From Herbaspirillum sp. Sphag64 (GTDB lineage: Bacteria > Pseudomonadota > Gammaproteobacteria > Burkholderiales > Burkholderiaceae_D), in contig NZ_JACHYE010000012.1 in NCBI RefSeq assembly GCF_014192645.1, forward strand, positions 1-64,000: a stretch of 64,000 nucleotides of DNA. The letters are read 5' to 3'. Within the stretch, counting starts at the first letter, position 1; each line of letters begins with the position of its first letter. Of this stretch, positions 47,313 through 56,853 are shown piece by piece. The notes beneath the pieces were generated by a model that worked only from the letters and a program-made list of their open reading frames with translations, did no database searches and was not told the origin of the DNA. The translations under genes and the position numbers were made by a program.

Positions 47313-48215
47313 TCAGGCGGGAAATACGCCCGTGGACAGGTAACGATCTCCACGGTCGCAGACGATAAAGACGATCGTAGCGTTTTCGACTTGCTGCGAT
47401 ACGCGCAATGCAACTTCACATGCGCCTGCAGCGGAGATGCCACAAAACAGTCCTTCCACCGTGGCCAACTTGCGCGCCATGTTTTCGGCCGCTGCCTGAC
47501 TGACATATTCGAGCTGATCGACACGTGGCTTTTCGTAAATTTTTGGCAGATAGGCTTCCGGCCATTTACGAATACCAGGAATCGAAGATCCCTCTTCCGG
47601 CTGGGCACCAATGATCTGAATCTCCGGATTTTGCTCTTTCAGATAGCGCGACACGCCCATGATGGTGCCGGTCGTTCCCATGGCACTGACAAAATGAGTC
47701 AGGCGCCCCGCCGTATCGCGCCACAATTCAGGCCCTGTCGTTTCGTAATGCGCCAGTGGATTATCAGAATTGGCAAACTGGTCAAGAATCAGACCTTGCC
47801 CCTCCTTTTGCATCTGCTCCGCCAGATCGCGGGCATATTCCATGCCGCCGCTCTTGGGCGTCAGCACAATTTTGGCACCGTAGGCTGCCATGCTCTGACG
47901 CCGTTCCTCACTGAGGTTCTCGGGCATAAGCAATACCATCTTATAGCCACGCATGGCAGCGACCATGGCCAGCGCAATGCCGGTATTGCCGCTGGTTGCC
48001 TCAATCAACGTATCGCCAGGCTTGATCTGGCCGCGCTCTTCAGCACGTCGAATCATCGACAATGCCGCACGATCCTTGACCGAGCCAGCAGGATTGTTCC
48101 CTTCCATTTTCCCGAGGATGATGTTGTTGCGGCGCGCGGCTTCTTCGCCACCAATGCGATGCAACTGAATCAAGGGCGTATTGCCGATGGTGTCTTCAAT
48201 GGTCGGATAAGGCAT
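47313..48215 (-). CDS. cysM: Cysteine synthase B (O-acetylserine sulfhydrylase)
   Basis: The 300-residue PLP enzyme makes cysteine from O-acetylserine and sulfide or thiosulfate. The cofactor lysine is in NPAGSVKDR, with TSGNTGIALA for substrate binding and GTTGTIMGVSRYLKEQNP for the phosphate cup. Length and YPTIEDTIGNTPLIQL at the N terminus fit CysM rather than CysK. It is transcribed alone, divergent from the acyl-CoA dehydrogenase gene. Confidence 0.94.
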   Translation of the reverse strand: MPYPTIEDTIGNTPLIQLHRIGGEEAARRNNIILGKMEGNNPAGSVKDRAALSMIRRAEERGQIKPGDTLIEATSGNTGIALAMVAAMRGYKMVLLMPENLSEERRQSMAAYGAKIVLTPKSGGMEYARDLAEQMQKEGQGLILDQFANSDNPLAHYETTGPELWRDTAGRLTHFVSAMGTTGTIMGVSRYLKEQNPEIQIIGAQPEEGSSIPGIRKWPEAYLPKIYEKPRVDQLEYVSQAAAENMARKLATVEGLFCGISAAGACEVALRVSQQVENATIVFIVCDRGDRYLSTGVFPA

Positions 48216-48348
48216 GGTCTAGGATAAGTACGTTCAGGATCCTCATTTTAATATGACTCAATAGCATGTGCTGTGCATCGTTACCGACAAGATATTCATA
48301 TAGTTATAGCGAATCCACCTAAACCAACCGAATGAACGTGGAGCTTCA

Positions 48349-50016
48349 ATGAAAACGCATGAAGTCACCAATCAGGTCCCGCCACTTAACGACATCAACC
48401 TCTTTACCACTGATCATGTCTTGCGCGCAGGTATCGCGCGCGAGCATGCCGGCTGGCATGCTGCCTCATTGAGCTGCTATGGTGCGGAATTAGGCAGCAG
48501 CGAAGTCATGCATCTGGCCGAGCTGGCTAATCGCCATGGTCCTGAGCTACAAACCCATGACCGTTTTGGACACCGGATCGATCAGGTCGATTTTCATCCA
48601 GCCTGGCATGCATTACTGGCCATGCTGCGACGCGAAGGACTGCATGCGATGCCCTGGTTACCAGCATTGCAAGAGACCAATGGTTGTCATGTGGCACGTG
48701 CTGCGGCTTATTTCATGCATGCCCAGGTGGAAGCCGGGTCACTTTGCCCGACGACCATGACCTTCGCAGCGATCTCGGTATTGCGCCAGGAAGAAGCCTT
48801 GTTTGCGTTATTACGGGACAAACTGTTCTCCCGCGAGCATGATCCCCGCGATGTGCCACTGGAACAAAAGCGCTCCCTGCTGATTGGGATGGGCATGACC
48901 GAGAAACAGGGTGGCTCGGATGTGCGCAGCAACACCACCCGGGCGCGTTCGCTCGATGGCAGTGGGCGCGGTGCCGCCTACACGCTGTCGGGTCATAAAT
49001 GGTTCTTCTCGGCCCCCATGAGCGATGCACATCTGGTGCTGGCACACACGGATGATGGACTATCCTGCTTCTTCGTGCCGCGCTGGCGGCCAGATGGCGA
49101 AAAGAACGGGGTACTGATCCAGCGCCTCAAAGACAAGCTCGGCAATCGTTCCAATGCCAGCAGCGAAGTCGAATTTGATGATGCCTACGGTGTCATGGTC
49201 GGCGCGCAAGGCCGTGGTGTAGCGACCATCATCGAGATGGTCAACCATACCCGGCTTGACTGCATCATCGGCAGCAACGGTCTGATGCGCCAGGCGCTGG
49301 TGCAGGCGATTCATCATGCACGTCATCGCAGCGCATTTGGTCGGCTGCTGGCAGACCAACCGCTCATGCGCAGTGTATTGGCTGACCTGGCGCTGGAAAG
49401 TGAGGCGGCGACCTTGTTGATGCTGCGCCTGGCCAGCGCCTTCGATGCCTCGGCACATGCCCCGACCGATCCCTTGCAACGGGCTTGGCGGCGCATTGTG
49501 ACTCCCGCCGCAAAATTCTGGATTTGCAAACGCGCCCTCGAATTCAGCGGCGAATGCATGGAAGTCTGGGGCGGCAACGGCTATGTCGAAAATGGTCCCA
49601 TGGCACGTCTGTACCGCGAAGCCCCAGTCAACTCGATTTGGGAAGGCTCCGGTAACGTCATGTGTCTCGACGTACTCCGTGCCATGGAACGTGAACCGCA
49701 AGCCTGCGTCGTATTATTGGATGAATTGCAACAAATTGCCGATACACACACAGCGTTACAACCGACGTTGCAGGCACTGAAGCAACTCCTGACGGAACCA
49801 CCAGAGCAACGAGAAATGCTGGCTCGGCGTCTGGTCCAGCAACTGATGCTGACCGTACAAACCGCGCTCATGCTGCAACATGCTCCCACAGCTATCGGCG
49901 AAGCATTTGCGTTGAGCCGCCAGGATCCGGGTCATGGCCGTGTCTACGGCACCATGCCGCTGGCAGACGCCGCGCTGCAGCAAACGATTTTGCAACGTGC
50001 GTGGCCAGTCGATTAA
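48349..50016 (+). CDS. AidB-like acyl-CoA dehydrogenase
   Basis: The 555-residue flavoenzyme belongs to the AidB branch of acyl-CoA dehydrogenases, which are longer than the usual 380-400 residues. GMGMTEKQGGSDVRSNTTRA, GHKWFFSAPMSDAHLVLA and the C-terminal EVWGGNGYVENGPMARLYREAPVNSIWEGSGNVMCLDVLRA are characteristic. E. coli AidB is induced by alkylating agents and binds DNA; other members act as isovaleryl-CoA-type dehydrogenases. GGAGC precedes the ATG. Whether this one protects DNA or oxidises acyl-CoA is not clear from sequence. Confidence 0.9.
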   Translation: MKTHEVTNQVPPLNDINLFTTDHVLRAGIAREHAGWHAASLSCYGAELGSSEVMHLAELANRHGPELQTHDRFGHRIDQVDFHPAWHALLAMLRREGLHAMPWLPALQETNGCHVARAAAYFMHAQVEAGSLCPTTMTFAAISVLRQEEALFALLRDKLFSREHDPRDVPLEQKRSLLIGMGMTEKQGGSDVRSNTTRARSLDGSGRGAAYTLSGHKWFFSAPMSDAHLVLAHTDDGLSCFFVPRWRPDGEKNGVLIQRLKDKLGNRSNASSEVEFDDAYGVMVGAQGRGVATIIEMVNHTRLDCIIGSNGLMRQALVQAIHHARHRSAFGRLLADQPLMRSVLADLALESEAATLLMLRLASAFDASAHAPTDPLQRAWRRIVTPAAKFWICKRALEFSGECMEVWGGNGYVENGPMARLYREAPVNSIWEGSGNVMCLDVLRAMEREPQACVVLLDELQQIADTHTALQPTLQALKQLLTEPPEQREMLARRLVQQLMLTVQTALMLQHAPTAIGEAFALSRQDPGHGRVYGTMPLADAALQQTILQRAWPVD

Positions 50017-50195
50017 GCACACTCGACCAATATCAACATACTCCGTCGATTGAAACTGACAGAAATGTCATATTACCGTCAGTGCCTAGTCGAGTGATGT
50101 CATATACAGTATCACTGTGAAAAGATGCCAACATTCCGGTTCTTGTGGCGTTGGCATTTCCTATTGACCATCAGTTCACTACGTGTTGTTCAACT

Positions 50196-51713
50196 ATGTC
50201 CGCCATTCCAACTGCGACCATGGCGTCGCCTCCCCCTTTGTCTCTTCGCAAGCGGCACTTGCTGCCCTGCACCATCGCTTTTGCTGTTGCCCTTCTGATC
50301 AGTGGCTGTGCGGTGGGTCCTGATTATGTGGTTCCCAAGATGGATCTGCCCGCTACTTACAAGGAGCAAGGCCCCTGGAAAGTTGCTGAGCCAGGCCAGA
50401 TTGATAGTAATCATCGCTGGTGGGAGGCTTACCATGACAGCGTACTCAATGATCTGATTGAGCAAGCCGGCAAGGCGAACCAGAACCTGCGTCTGGCGGA
50501 AGCGCAATATCGGCAATCCCAGGCCGCTGCATCACTGGCACGCGCCAGTTTATGGCCCACAGCAGGGGTATCGACAGGCTTTAGCCGTGCGCAAACCGAT
50601 AGCTATGGTTCTTTACATCTGGTCAATAACCCGACCATCGGCCTGAGCGCGTCGTGGGAACCTGATATCTGGGGTGCAGTGCGCCGCTCGGTTGAATCGG
50701 GTGATGCCTCGGCACAGGCGGGCGCAGCGACGCTGGCAGCGGCGCGCTTGAGTATTCAGGCCACGCTGGCACAGGATTACCTGCAACTGCGAGTAACTGA
50801 TCTGCAAAAAGATTTGTACGTACGGACGGTAGCAGCCTACCAACGTTCACTGGCTCTGACGCAGCATCAATATGCTGCTGGGGTCGCCTTGCGCTCGGAT
50901 GTGGCGCAGGCGGAAACGCAGTTGCTGACCGCACAGGCGCAATTGATTGATCTTGATGCCACCCGTAATCAGCTGGAACACGCTATTGCAATTCTGGTAG
51001 GCAAAGCACCGGCTTCGTTTACGCTGGAACCAGTTAAACCGGATGCGGCAGCACTGCAAGCCAGCATGCCCGTCATACCAACAGGCTTGCCATCGGATCT
51101 GCTGGAGCGGCGTCCGGACATTGCCAATGCAGAACGACTGGCTGCAGCCGCCAATGCCAATATTGGTGTAGCGCGCTCGGCGTATTTCCCGGCGCTGACG
51201 TTAGGTGCGACTGGCGGCTATAGCAGCTTTGCCTACGGCCAGTTGTTTGACGTGCCAAGCCGTGTCTGGTCGCTCGGTGCATCGTTGGCAGCAACACTGT
51301 TCGATGGCGGTGCCCGCAGCGCCCGTACGGATCAGGCCAATGCGACCTTTGATGGCGCCGTGGCAACCTACAAGCAAACCGTACTGGGTGGACTGCAGGA
51401 AGTGGAAGACAATCTGTCGACCTTGCGGGTGCTGGATCAAGAGAGTCAGACCCAGGAACGTGCCGTACAGGCGGCCCGTCTGGCTGAGCGGCTGGCACTG
51501 AGCCAGTATGCGGCAGGTACCGTCACCTTTGTGACGGTCGCCACCGCCCAGGCAACGGCCTTGACCAATGAGCGCACCGCAGCCCAATTACTGGGCCGTC
51601 AGCTGGTTGCCAGCGTCGCCTTGATCAAGGCCACCGGTGGCGGCTGGCATGCCAGTGAGATGAGCAATACGGCCGCAGCAACAGCTGCGCAACCTGCCGC
51701 CTCGACCAATTGA
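50196..51713 (+). CDS. RND-pump outer-membrane channel lipoprotein (NodT/OprM family)
   Basis: The ATG at 50196 (or 50220) precedes a lipoprotein signal with lipobox LISGC and mature [10 protein letters not shown], the typical start of NodT-family channels. The roughly 500-residue protein contains two repeated OEP domains, with the hallmarks [17 protein letters not shown] and [33 protein letters not shown]. It would form the trimeric exit duct of the pump encoded next. Placing the channel gene first is less common than adaptor-pump-channel. The start is uncertain because no ribosome binding site is visible. Confidence 0.92.
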   Translation: [505 protein letters not shown]

Positions 51714-51754
51714 GTCGCTACATACGCCGCTAAAAATAATTTCGTGAGTACACA

Positions 51755-52924
51755 ATGACTACTTCTTTTGTTCAAAAACGCTCTGCCCTGATGATTGCTG
51801 CCGCCATTGCCGTTCTGGCAGGCGCAGGCTGGACCATGTCCCACCATGCCGCGATGGCCGCCCCTTCGCCCCAGGCTGCGCAGGGCGCACCGATTGCCGT
51901 GACCACCACCACGGTCCAGCAACGTGACGTTCCTTTATACCTGACCGGCGTCGGTACGGTGACAGCCAATGCCAGCGTGACTGTGAAGGTACGCGTCGAC
52001 GGCCAGCTCGACAAGATCGCCTTCACCGAGGGCCAGGACGTCAAGAAAGGCCAGTTGCTGGCCCAGATTGATCCACGTGCACTACAAGCACAACTGGAAC
52101 AGGTGCAGGCACAAAAGGCCAAGGATCAGGCACAACTGCTCAACGCCAAGCTCGACCTGCAACGTTACACCACGCTGCGTACACAAGACGCCGCTACGCA
52201 GCAACAACTCGATACCCAGAAGGCACTGGTAGCGCAACTGGAAGCGACGGTCAAAACCGATCAGGCCCAGGTTGATTACGCTACCGTCCAGCTCAGCTAC
52301 ACCACCATCAAAGCGCCCATTAGCGGGCGTACCGGTGCGCGTCTGGTGGACGCGGGCAACATCGTGCATGCTGCCGATGCAACAGGTCTGGTGGTCATCA
52401 ATCAGATCGATCCGATCACAGTATTGTTCACATTGCCTGAAGATGCCGTCCACACCATCAACAAGGTGCTGCTGGATCGCCACAAGCCACTGAAAGTGAT
52501 CGCCTACAAGCGTGACACCAACGAAGCATTGGCCACCGGCGATCTGATTCTGGTCAACAATCAGATCGACACGACCACCGGCAGCGTACAGCTCAAGGGA
52601 CGATTTACCAACGAGAAGCACAAGCTGTGGCCCGGCCAGTATGTGAATGTCAATTTACAGATGGACGAGCATGCATTGGCGCTAACGGTACCGTCGGCGG
52701 CTATTCAGCGTGGCCCGGATGGCACCTATGTCTACATTGTCAATGCCGACACCAGCGTCGCCATTACACCAGTCAAGGTAACCCGTATTCAAGATGGCAT
52801 CGCCATCATCAGCGATGGCGTGCAAGATGGCCAACGCGTGGTTCTGGATGGTCAGTACAAGCTCAAGCCAGGCAGCCATGTGGTTGAAAACAAAGCCGCT
52901 GCTGCGAAAGGATCTGCCAAGTGA
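51755..52924 (+). CDS. RND-pump periplasmic adaptor (MdtA/AcrA-like)
   Basis: The 389-residue membrane-fusion protein has an N-terminal anchor or signal helix (about 11-30). The lipoyl half-motifs are VKVRVDGQLDKIAFTEGQDVKKGQLLAQIDP and AQVDYATVQLSYTTIKAPISGRTGARLVDAGN, flanking a coiled coil. Beta-barrel and membrane-proximal domains follow, with PSAAIQRGPDGTYVYIVN. Similarity is to the MdtA/MexA class rather than metal-efflux adaptors. It overlaps the pump gene by 4 bp. Confidence 0.93.
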   Translation: MTTSFVQKRSALMIAAAIAVLAGAGWTMSHHAAMAAPSPQAAQGAPIAVTTTTVQQRDVPLYLTGVGTVTANASVTVKVRVDGQLDKIAFTEGQDVKKGQLLAQIDPRALQAQLEQVQAQKAKDQAQLLNAKLDLQRYTTLRTQDAATQQQLDTQKALVAQLEATVKTDQAQVDYATVQLSYTTIKAPISGRTGARLVDAGNIVHAADATGLVVINQIDPITVLFTLPEDAVHTINKVLLDRHKPLKVIAYKRDTNEALATGDLILVNNQIDTTTGSVQLKGRFTNEKHKLWPGQYVNVNLQMDEHALALTVPSAAIQRGPDGTYVYIVNADTSVAITPVKVTRIQDGIAIISDGVQDGQRVVLDGQYKLKPGSHVVENKAAAAKGSAK

Positions 52925-55900
52925 GTATTTCCGCCACCTTCATCAAGCGCCCTATCGGCACGACGCTGCTGGCGCTGGCAATCATGTTGATCGGCATTGC
53001 TGCCTGGCCTTTGCTGCCGGTTGCGCCGCTGCCACAAGTCGACTTCCCAACCATTCAGGTCTCGGCCAACCTCCCGGGCGGCAGTCCTGAAACCATGGCA
53101 TCAAACGTCGCCCAACCGCTGGAGCGACAATTTTCTCTGATTGCAGGTTTGTCGCAAATGACTTCGCAAAGTGCGCTGGGCAGTACCCAGATCACGTTGC
53201 AGTTCGATCTGAGTCGCAATATTGACGCGGCTGCGCTGGACGTTCAGGCAGCCATTGACGCATCTACTGGTCAATTGCCAGCCAATTTGCCGAACCCGCC
53301 AACGTTTCGCAAGATCAATCCAGCAGATTCGCCGATTCTGATTCTGTCGGTGCAATCGAAGGCACTGCCTTTGACGCAGGTTAGCGATTATTCGGACAAT
53401 ATTCTGGCACAACAGATTTCCCAGATTTCCGGCGTTGGTCTGGTCAGTGTCAATGGTGCGCAAAAGCCGGCGGTCCGTATTCAGGTAGATCCTGCCAAAC
53501 TATCCTCCATGGGCATGAGCCTGGAAGATATTCGCGGCGTCATCGCCAGTACTACGGTAAACCAGCCTAAAGGCACCATCAACGGTGCCAGCCAAAGCTT
53601 CACTGTCTATACCAACGATCAGTTGCTCAGTGCCGCCCCCTGGAACGACATGGTGCTGGCTTACCGTAACGGCGCGCCGATCCGGGTCCGCGATATCGGT
53701 GTCGCAGTCGATGGTCCTGAAAACACTAACATCGCCGCCTGGGCCTATGCCGGTGCCGCCGCACCAGACAGCCCGATCAACAATGGCCGCTCCATCGTTC
53801 TGGCCATTACCAAGCAACCTGGTGCCAACGTTATCGATACCGTTGAACGTATCAAGGCAGCCTTGCCACGACTGCGTGCTGCCATCCCTGCCAGCGTCGA
53901 AATCAATACCCTGATTGACCGTACCCAGACCATCCGGGCCTCGGTGGAAGACGTTGAATTCACGCTGGCATTGACCATCGCTCTGGTGGTGATGGTGATC
54001 TTCGTGTTCCTGCGCAATGTCCCTGCCACGCTGATCCCAAGTGTGACGGTGCCACTGGCCATTCTGGGCACGGCAGCCATGATGTTCCTGATCGGCTACA
54101 GCCTGGACAATCTGTCACTGATGGCGTTGACGATTGCGGTCGGCTTCGTGGTCGACGATGCGATTGTGATGCTGGAAAACATCTATCGCTATGTCGAAGA
54201 AGGCATGTCACCGCTGGAAGCTGCCTATAAGGGTTCAAAGGAAATCGGCTTTACTATCATCTCGATCTCGGTCTCCCTGGTGGCAGTGTTCATTCCACTG
54301 TTGCTGATGACGGGTATCGTTGGCCGTCTGTTCCGCGAATTTGCGGTAACAGTGACACTGACCATTGCCGTGTCGGTAATCATTTCGCTCACGCTGACAC
54401 CGATGTTGTGTTCACGCTTTCTGAAACATCACAGTGGCGAGCCGCATGGCAAGCTGTTCCAGTTGTTTGAGCGTTTCTTTGATGCCTTGCTCAATGGGTA
54501 CAAGCGCGGACTGGATGTCGTGATGCGTCACCAGTTCATCACGCTGCTGACCTTCATCGCCACTGTTGGGGTGACGGTAGCACTGTTTATCTTCATCCCC
54601 AAAGGCTTTTTCCCGCAGCAAGACAACGGTGTGGTGATCGGTTTTGTGGAAGGTGCACAGGATATTTCGACTGATGCCATGCGCAAGCACCTGCTGGAAG
54701 TGGCCGACGTGGTGCGCCGCGATCCGGATGTCATCGGCTTCGGGATGAATACCGGTGCGACCACCTTCAATACCGGCGTGGTCTATATCGCACTCAAGCC
54801 AAAGTCTGAAGGTCGCACCCTGGATGCGGGCCAGGTAATTGCGCGCCTGCGACCGCAACTGGCCAAGTTGCAAGGTGTGAATCTGTTCCTGCAGGCCAGT
54901 CAGGACATCAACGTCGGCGGTCGTCTGTCGCGTACGCAATATCAGTACACATTGACAGATGGCGACCTGGATGAACTCAACACCTGGGCACCAAAGATAC
55001 TGGAACGTTTGCGTAGCATGAAGGAACTGACTGACGTTGCCTCTGACCAGCAAAGTAACGCTGCAACGGCCACCATCACGATTGACCGCGCACGGGCATC
55101 AAGCTTCGGCATTTCACCGTCGCTTATTGATGCCACTATTTATGATGCGATCGGTCAGCGTCAGGTTGCGCAGTACTACACCCAGCTCAACAGCTACCAC
55201 GTGGTGCTGGAAGTCACACCTGATCTGCAGAAGGATGCGGCCTTGTTCAGCAAACTGTATCTGACCTCTCCGCTGACTGGTCAGCAAGTACCGTTGTCGA
55301 CGTTCGTCAAGATCGACACCAACAAGACTGCCTACCTGTCCATCAGTCACCAAAGTCAGTTCCCGGCGGTCACTATCTCGTTCAACCTGGCACCAGGTGT
55401 TGCGCTCGGCCAAGCGGTCGATGCTATCAACCAGGCACAAGCTGAAATGGGTATCCCCAATAGCCTGATCGGCGCCTTCCAGGGCACGGCGAAGGCCTTC
55501 GGTGACTCGCTGTCGTCGCAACCGTACCTGATTGCGGCAGCGCTGATTGCTGTGTACATCGTGCTAGGTCTGCTGTACGAAAGCTATATCCATCCGCTGA
55601 CGATTCTGTCGACCTTGCCGTCGGCCGGTGTTGGCGCGTTGCTGATCCTGATGATCGGTGGCTACGATTTGAGCGTGATTGCGCTGATCGGCATCATCTT
55701 GCTCATTGGTATCGTCAAGAAAAACGGCATCATGATGATCGACTTTGCCCTGACCGCTGAACGTGAACATGGATTGTCGCCGGAAAAGGCGATCTATCAG
55801 GCTTGCCTGCTGCGCTTCCGCCCGATCATGATGACTACCATGTGCGCACTGCTAGCTGGTCTTCCGCTGATGCTGGGTCATGGCGCCGGTTCAGAACTGC

Positions 55901-56088
55901 GCCGTCCGCTGGGTTATGCCATGGTTGGTGGTCTGGTGTTGTCACAGGCATTGACCCTGTTTACAACCCCGGTGATCTACCTCTATCTGGATCGCGCACA
56001 TTACTGGTACATGCGTCGCAAGGAAGCGCGTGCAGCACGCAAGGCTGCGCGCAAGGGTACCAGCGCACCAGCCGTTGACTCGCATTGA
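52921..56088 (+). CDS. RND multidrug efflux pump (MdtB/MdtC-like, HAE1)
   Basis: The 1055-residue inner-membrane transporter has 12 helices and two large periplasmic loops. It starts at GTG, overlapping the adaptor stop. SATFIKRPIGTTLLALAIMLIGIAAWPLLPVAPLPQVDFPTI and AVGFVVDDAIVMLENIYRYVEEG identify an MdtB/MdtC-type HAE1 pump, with the proton-relay aspartates in VVDDA (about residues 407-411). Only one pump gene is present, whereas E. coli mdtABC has two. Likely substrates are drugs, bile-salt-like or other amphiphilic compounds, although the downstream regulators are of the metal-responsive class. Confidence 0.95.
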   Translation: MSISATFIKRPIGTTLLALAIMLIGIAAWPLLPVAPLPQVDFPTIQVSANLPGGSPETMASNVAQPLERQFSLIAGLSQMTSQSALGSTQITLQFDLSRNIDAAALDVQAAIDASTGQLPANLPNPPTFRKINPADSPILILSVQSKALPLTQVSDYSDNILAQQISQISGVGLVSVNGAQKPAVRIQVDPAKLSSMGMSLEDIRGVIASTTVNQPKGTINGASQSFTVYTNDQLLSAAPWNDMVLAYRNGAPIRVRDIGVAVDGPENTNIAAWAYAGAAAPDSPINNGRSIVLAITKQPGANVIDTVERIKAALPRLRAAIPASVEINTLIDRTQTIRASVEDVEFTLALTIALVVMVIFVFLRNVPATLIPSVTVPLAILGTAAMMFLIGYSLDNLSLMALTIAVGFVVDDAIVMLENIYRYVEEGMSPLEAAYKGSKEIGFTIISISVSLVAVFIPLLLMTGIVGRLFREFAVTVTLTIAVSVIISLTLTPMLCSRFLKHHSGEPHGKLFQLFERFFDALLNGYKRGLDVVMRHQFITLLTFIATVGVTVALFIFIPKGFFPQQDNGVVIGFVEGAQDISTDAMRKHLLEVADVVRRDPDVIGFGMNTGATTFNTGVVYIALKPKSEGRTLDAGQVIARLRPQLAKLQGVNLFLQASQDINVGGRLSRTQYQYTLTDGDLDELNTWAPKILERLRSMKELTDVASDQQSNAATATITIDRARASSFGISPSLIDATIYDAIGQRQVAQYYTQLNSYHVVLEVTPDLQKDAALFSKLYLTSPLTGQQVPLSTFVKIDTNKTAYLSISHQSQFPAVTISFNLAPGVALGQAVDAINQAQAEMGIPNSLIGAFQGTAKAFGDSLSSQPYLIAAALIAVYIVLGLLYESYIHPLTILSTLPSAGVGALLILMIGGYDLSVIALIGIILLIGIVKKNGIMMIDFALTAEREHGLSPEKAIYQACLLRFRPIMMTTMCALLAGLPLMLGHGAGSELRRPLGYAMVGGLVLSQALTLFTTPVIYLYLDRAHYWYMRRKEARAARKAARKGTSAPAVDSH

Positions 56089-56146
56089 ACAGCATGATGG
56101 CGACACATAAGTTGATGATACATAACGCCGCAGTAACGGAGTGGGC

Positions 56147-56851
56147 ATGAAGATTCTCATTGTCGAAGACGAGCACAAGATGGCGGAGTATCTCTGCAAG
56201 GGATTGACCGAGCAGGGATGCACCGTGGATCTGGCAGCCAACGGCATTGATGGTCAGCATCTGGCGTTCCAGCACGATTACGATGTCATTGTGCTGGACG
56301 TAATGCTCCCAGGACTGGATGGATTTTCGCTGTTACGTTCATTGCGCACGATCAAACAGACGCCGGTAATCATGCTGACTGCACGCGACCGGGTTGAAGA
56401 CCGGATTAAGGGCTTGCAGGATGGCGCAGACGATTACCTGATCAAGCCATTTTCGTTTCTTGAACTGCTTGCCCGCCTGCAGGCGCTGACGCGTCGTGGC
56501 CGGACCCAGGAACCGCCGCAGTTGCGCATTGGCGACCTGCAGATTGATTTGTTGAGCCGTAAGGCATATCGTAATAACGTACGTATTGATCTGACGGCCA
56601 AGGAATTTTCCCTGTTAGCGGTCATGGCGCGCCGGCAGGGAGAAATCCTTTCCAAAACGGCCATTGCCGAACTGGTCTGGGACATGAACTTTGATAGCAA
56701 CACCAATGTAGTGGAAGTCGCCATCAAACGTCTGCGTGCCAAGATTGACGCACCATTCGAACAAAAGCTGCTCCATACCATCCGTGGTATGGGCTATGTG
56801 CTGGAACCACGCAACATCGACGCTACCGCTGACGAAACCGATCAGGACTAG
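56147..56851 (+). CDS. OmpR-type response regulator (CusR/heavy-metal class)
   Basis: The ATG at 56147 follows GGAG with about 7-nt spacing. The 234-residue protein has a receiver (D51 in [11 protein letters not shown] in YLIKPFSF) and a winged-helix DNA-binding domain (about 130-225, with [54 protein letters not shown]). It matches the CusR/CopR/IrlR subfamily. It sits 58 bp after the RND pump gene and 2 bp before its kinase, so it probably regulates the pump. Confidence 0.92.
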   Translation: MKILIVEDEHKMAEYLCKGLTEQGCTVDLAANGIDGQHLAFQHDYDVIVLDVMLPGLDGFSLLRSLRTIKQTPVIMLTARDRVEDRIKGLQDGADDYLIKPFSFLELLARLQALTRRGRTQEPPQLRIGDLQIDLLSRKAYRNNVRIDLTAKEFSLLAVMARRQGEILSKTAIAELVWDMNFDSNTNVVEVAIKRLRAKIDAPFEQKLLHTIRGMGYVLEPRNIDATADETDQD

Positions 56852-56853
56852 AA

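Noticed and set aside
47304..48227. Plus-strand frame of 307 codons opposite cysM
   Set aside because: CysM on the minus strand has every catalytic motif, while the opposite frame has none.
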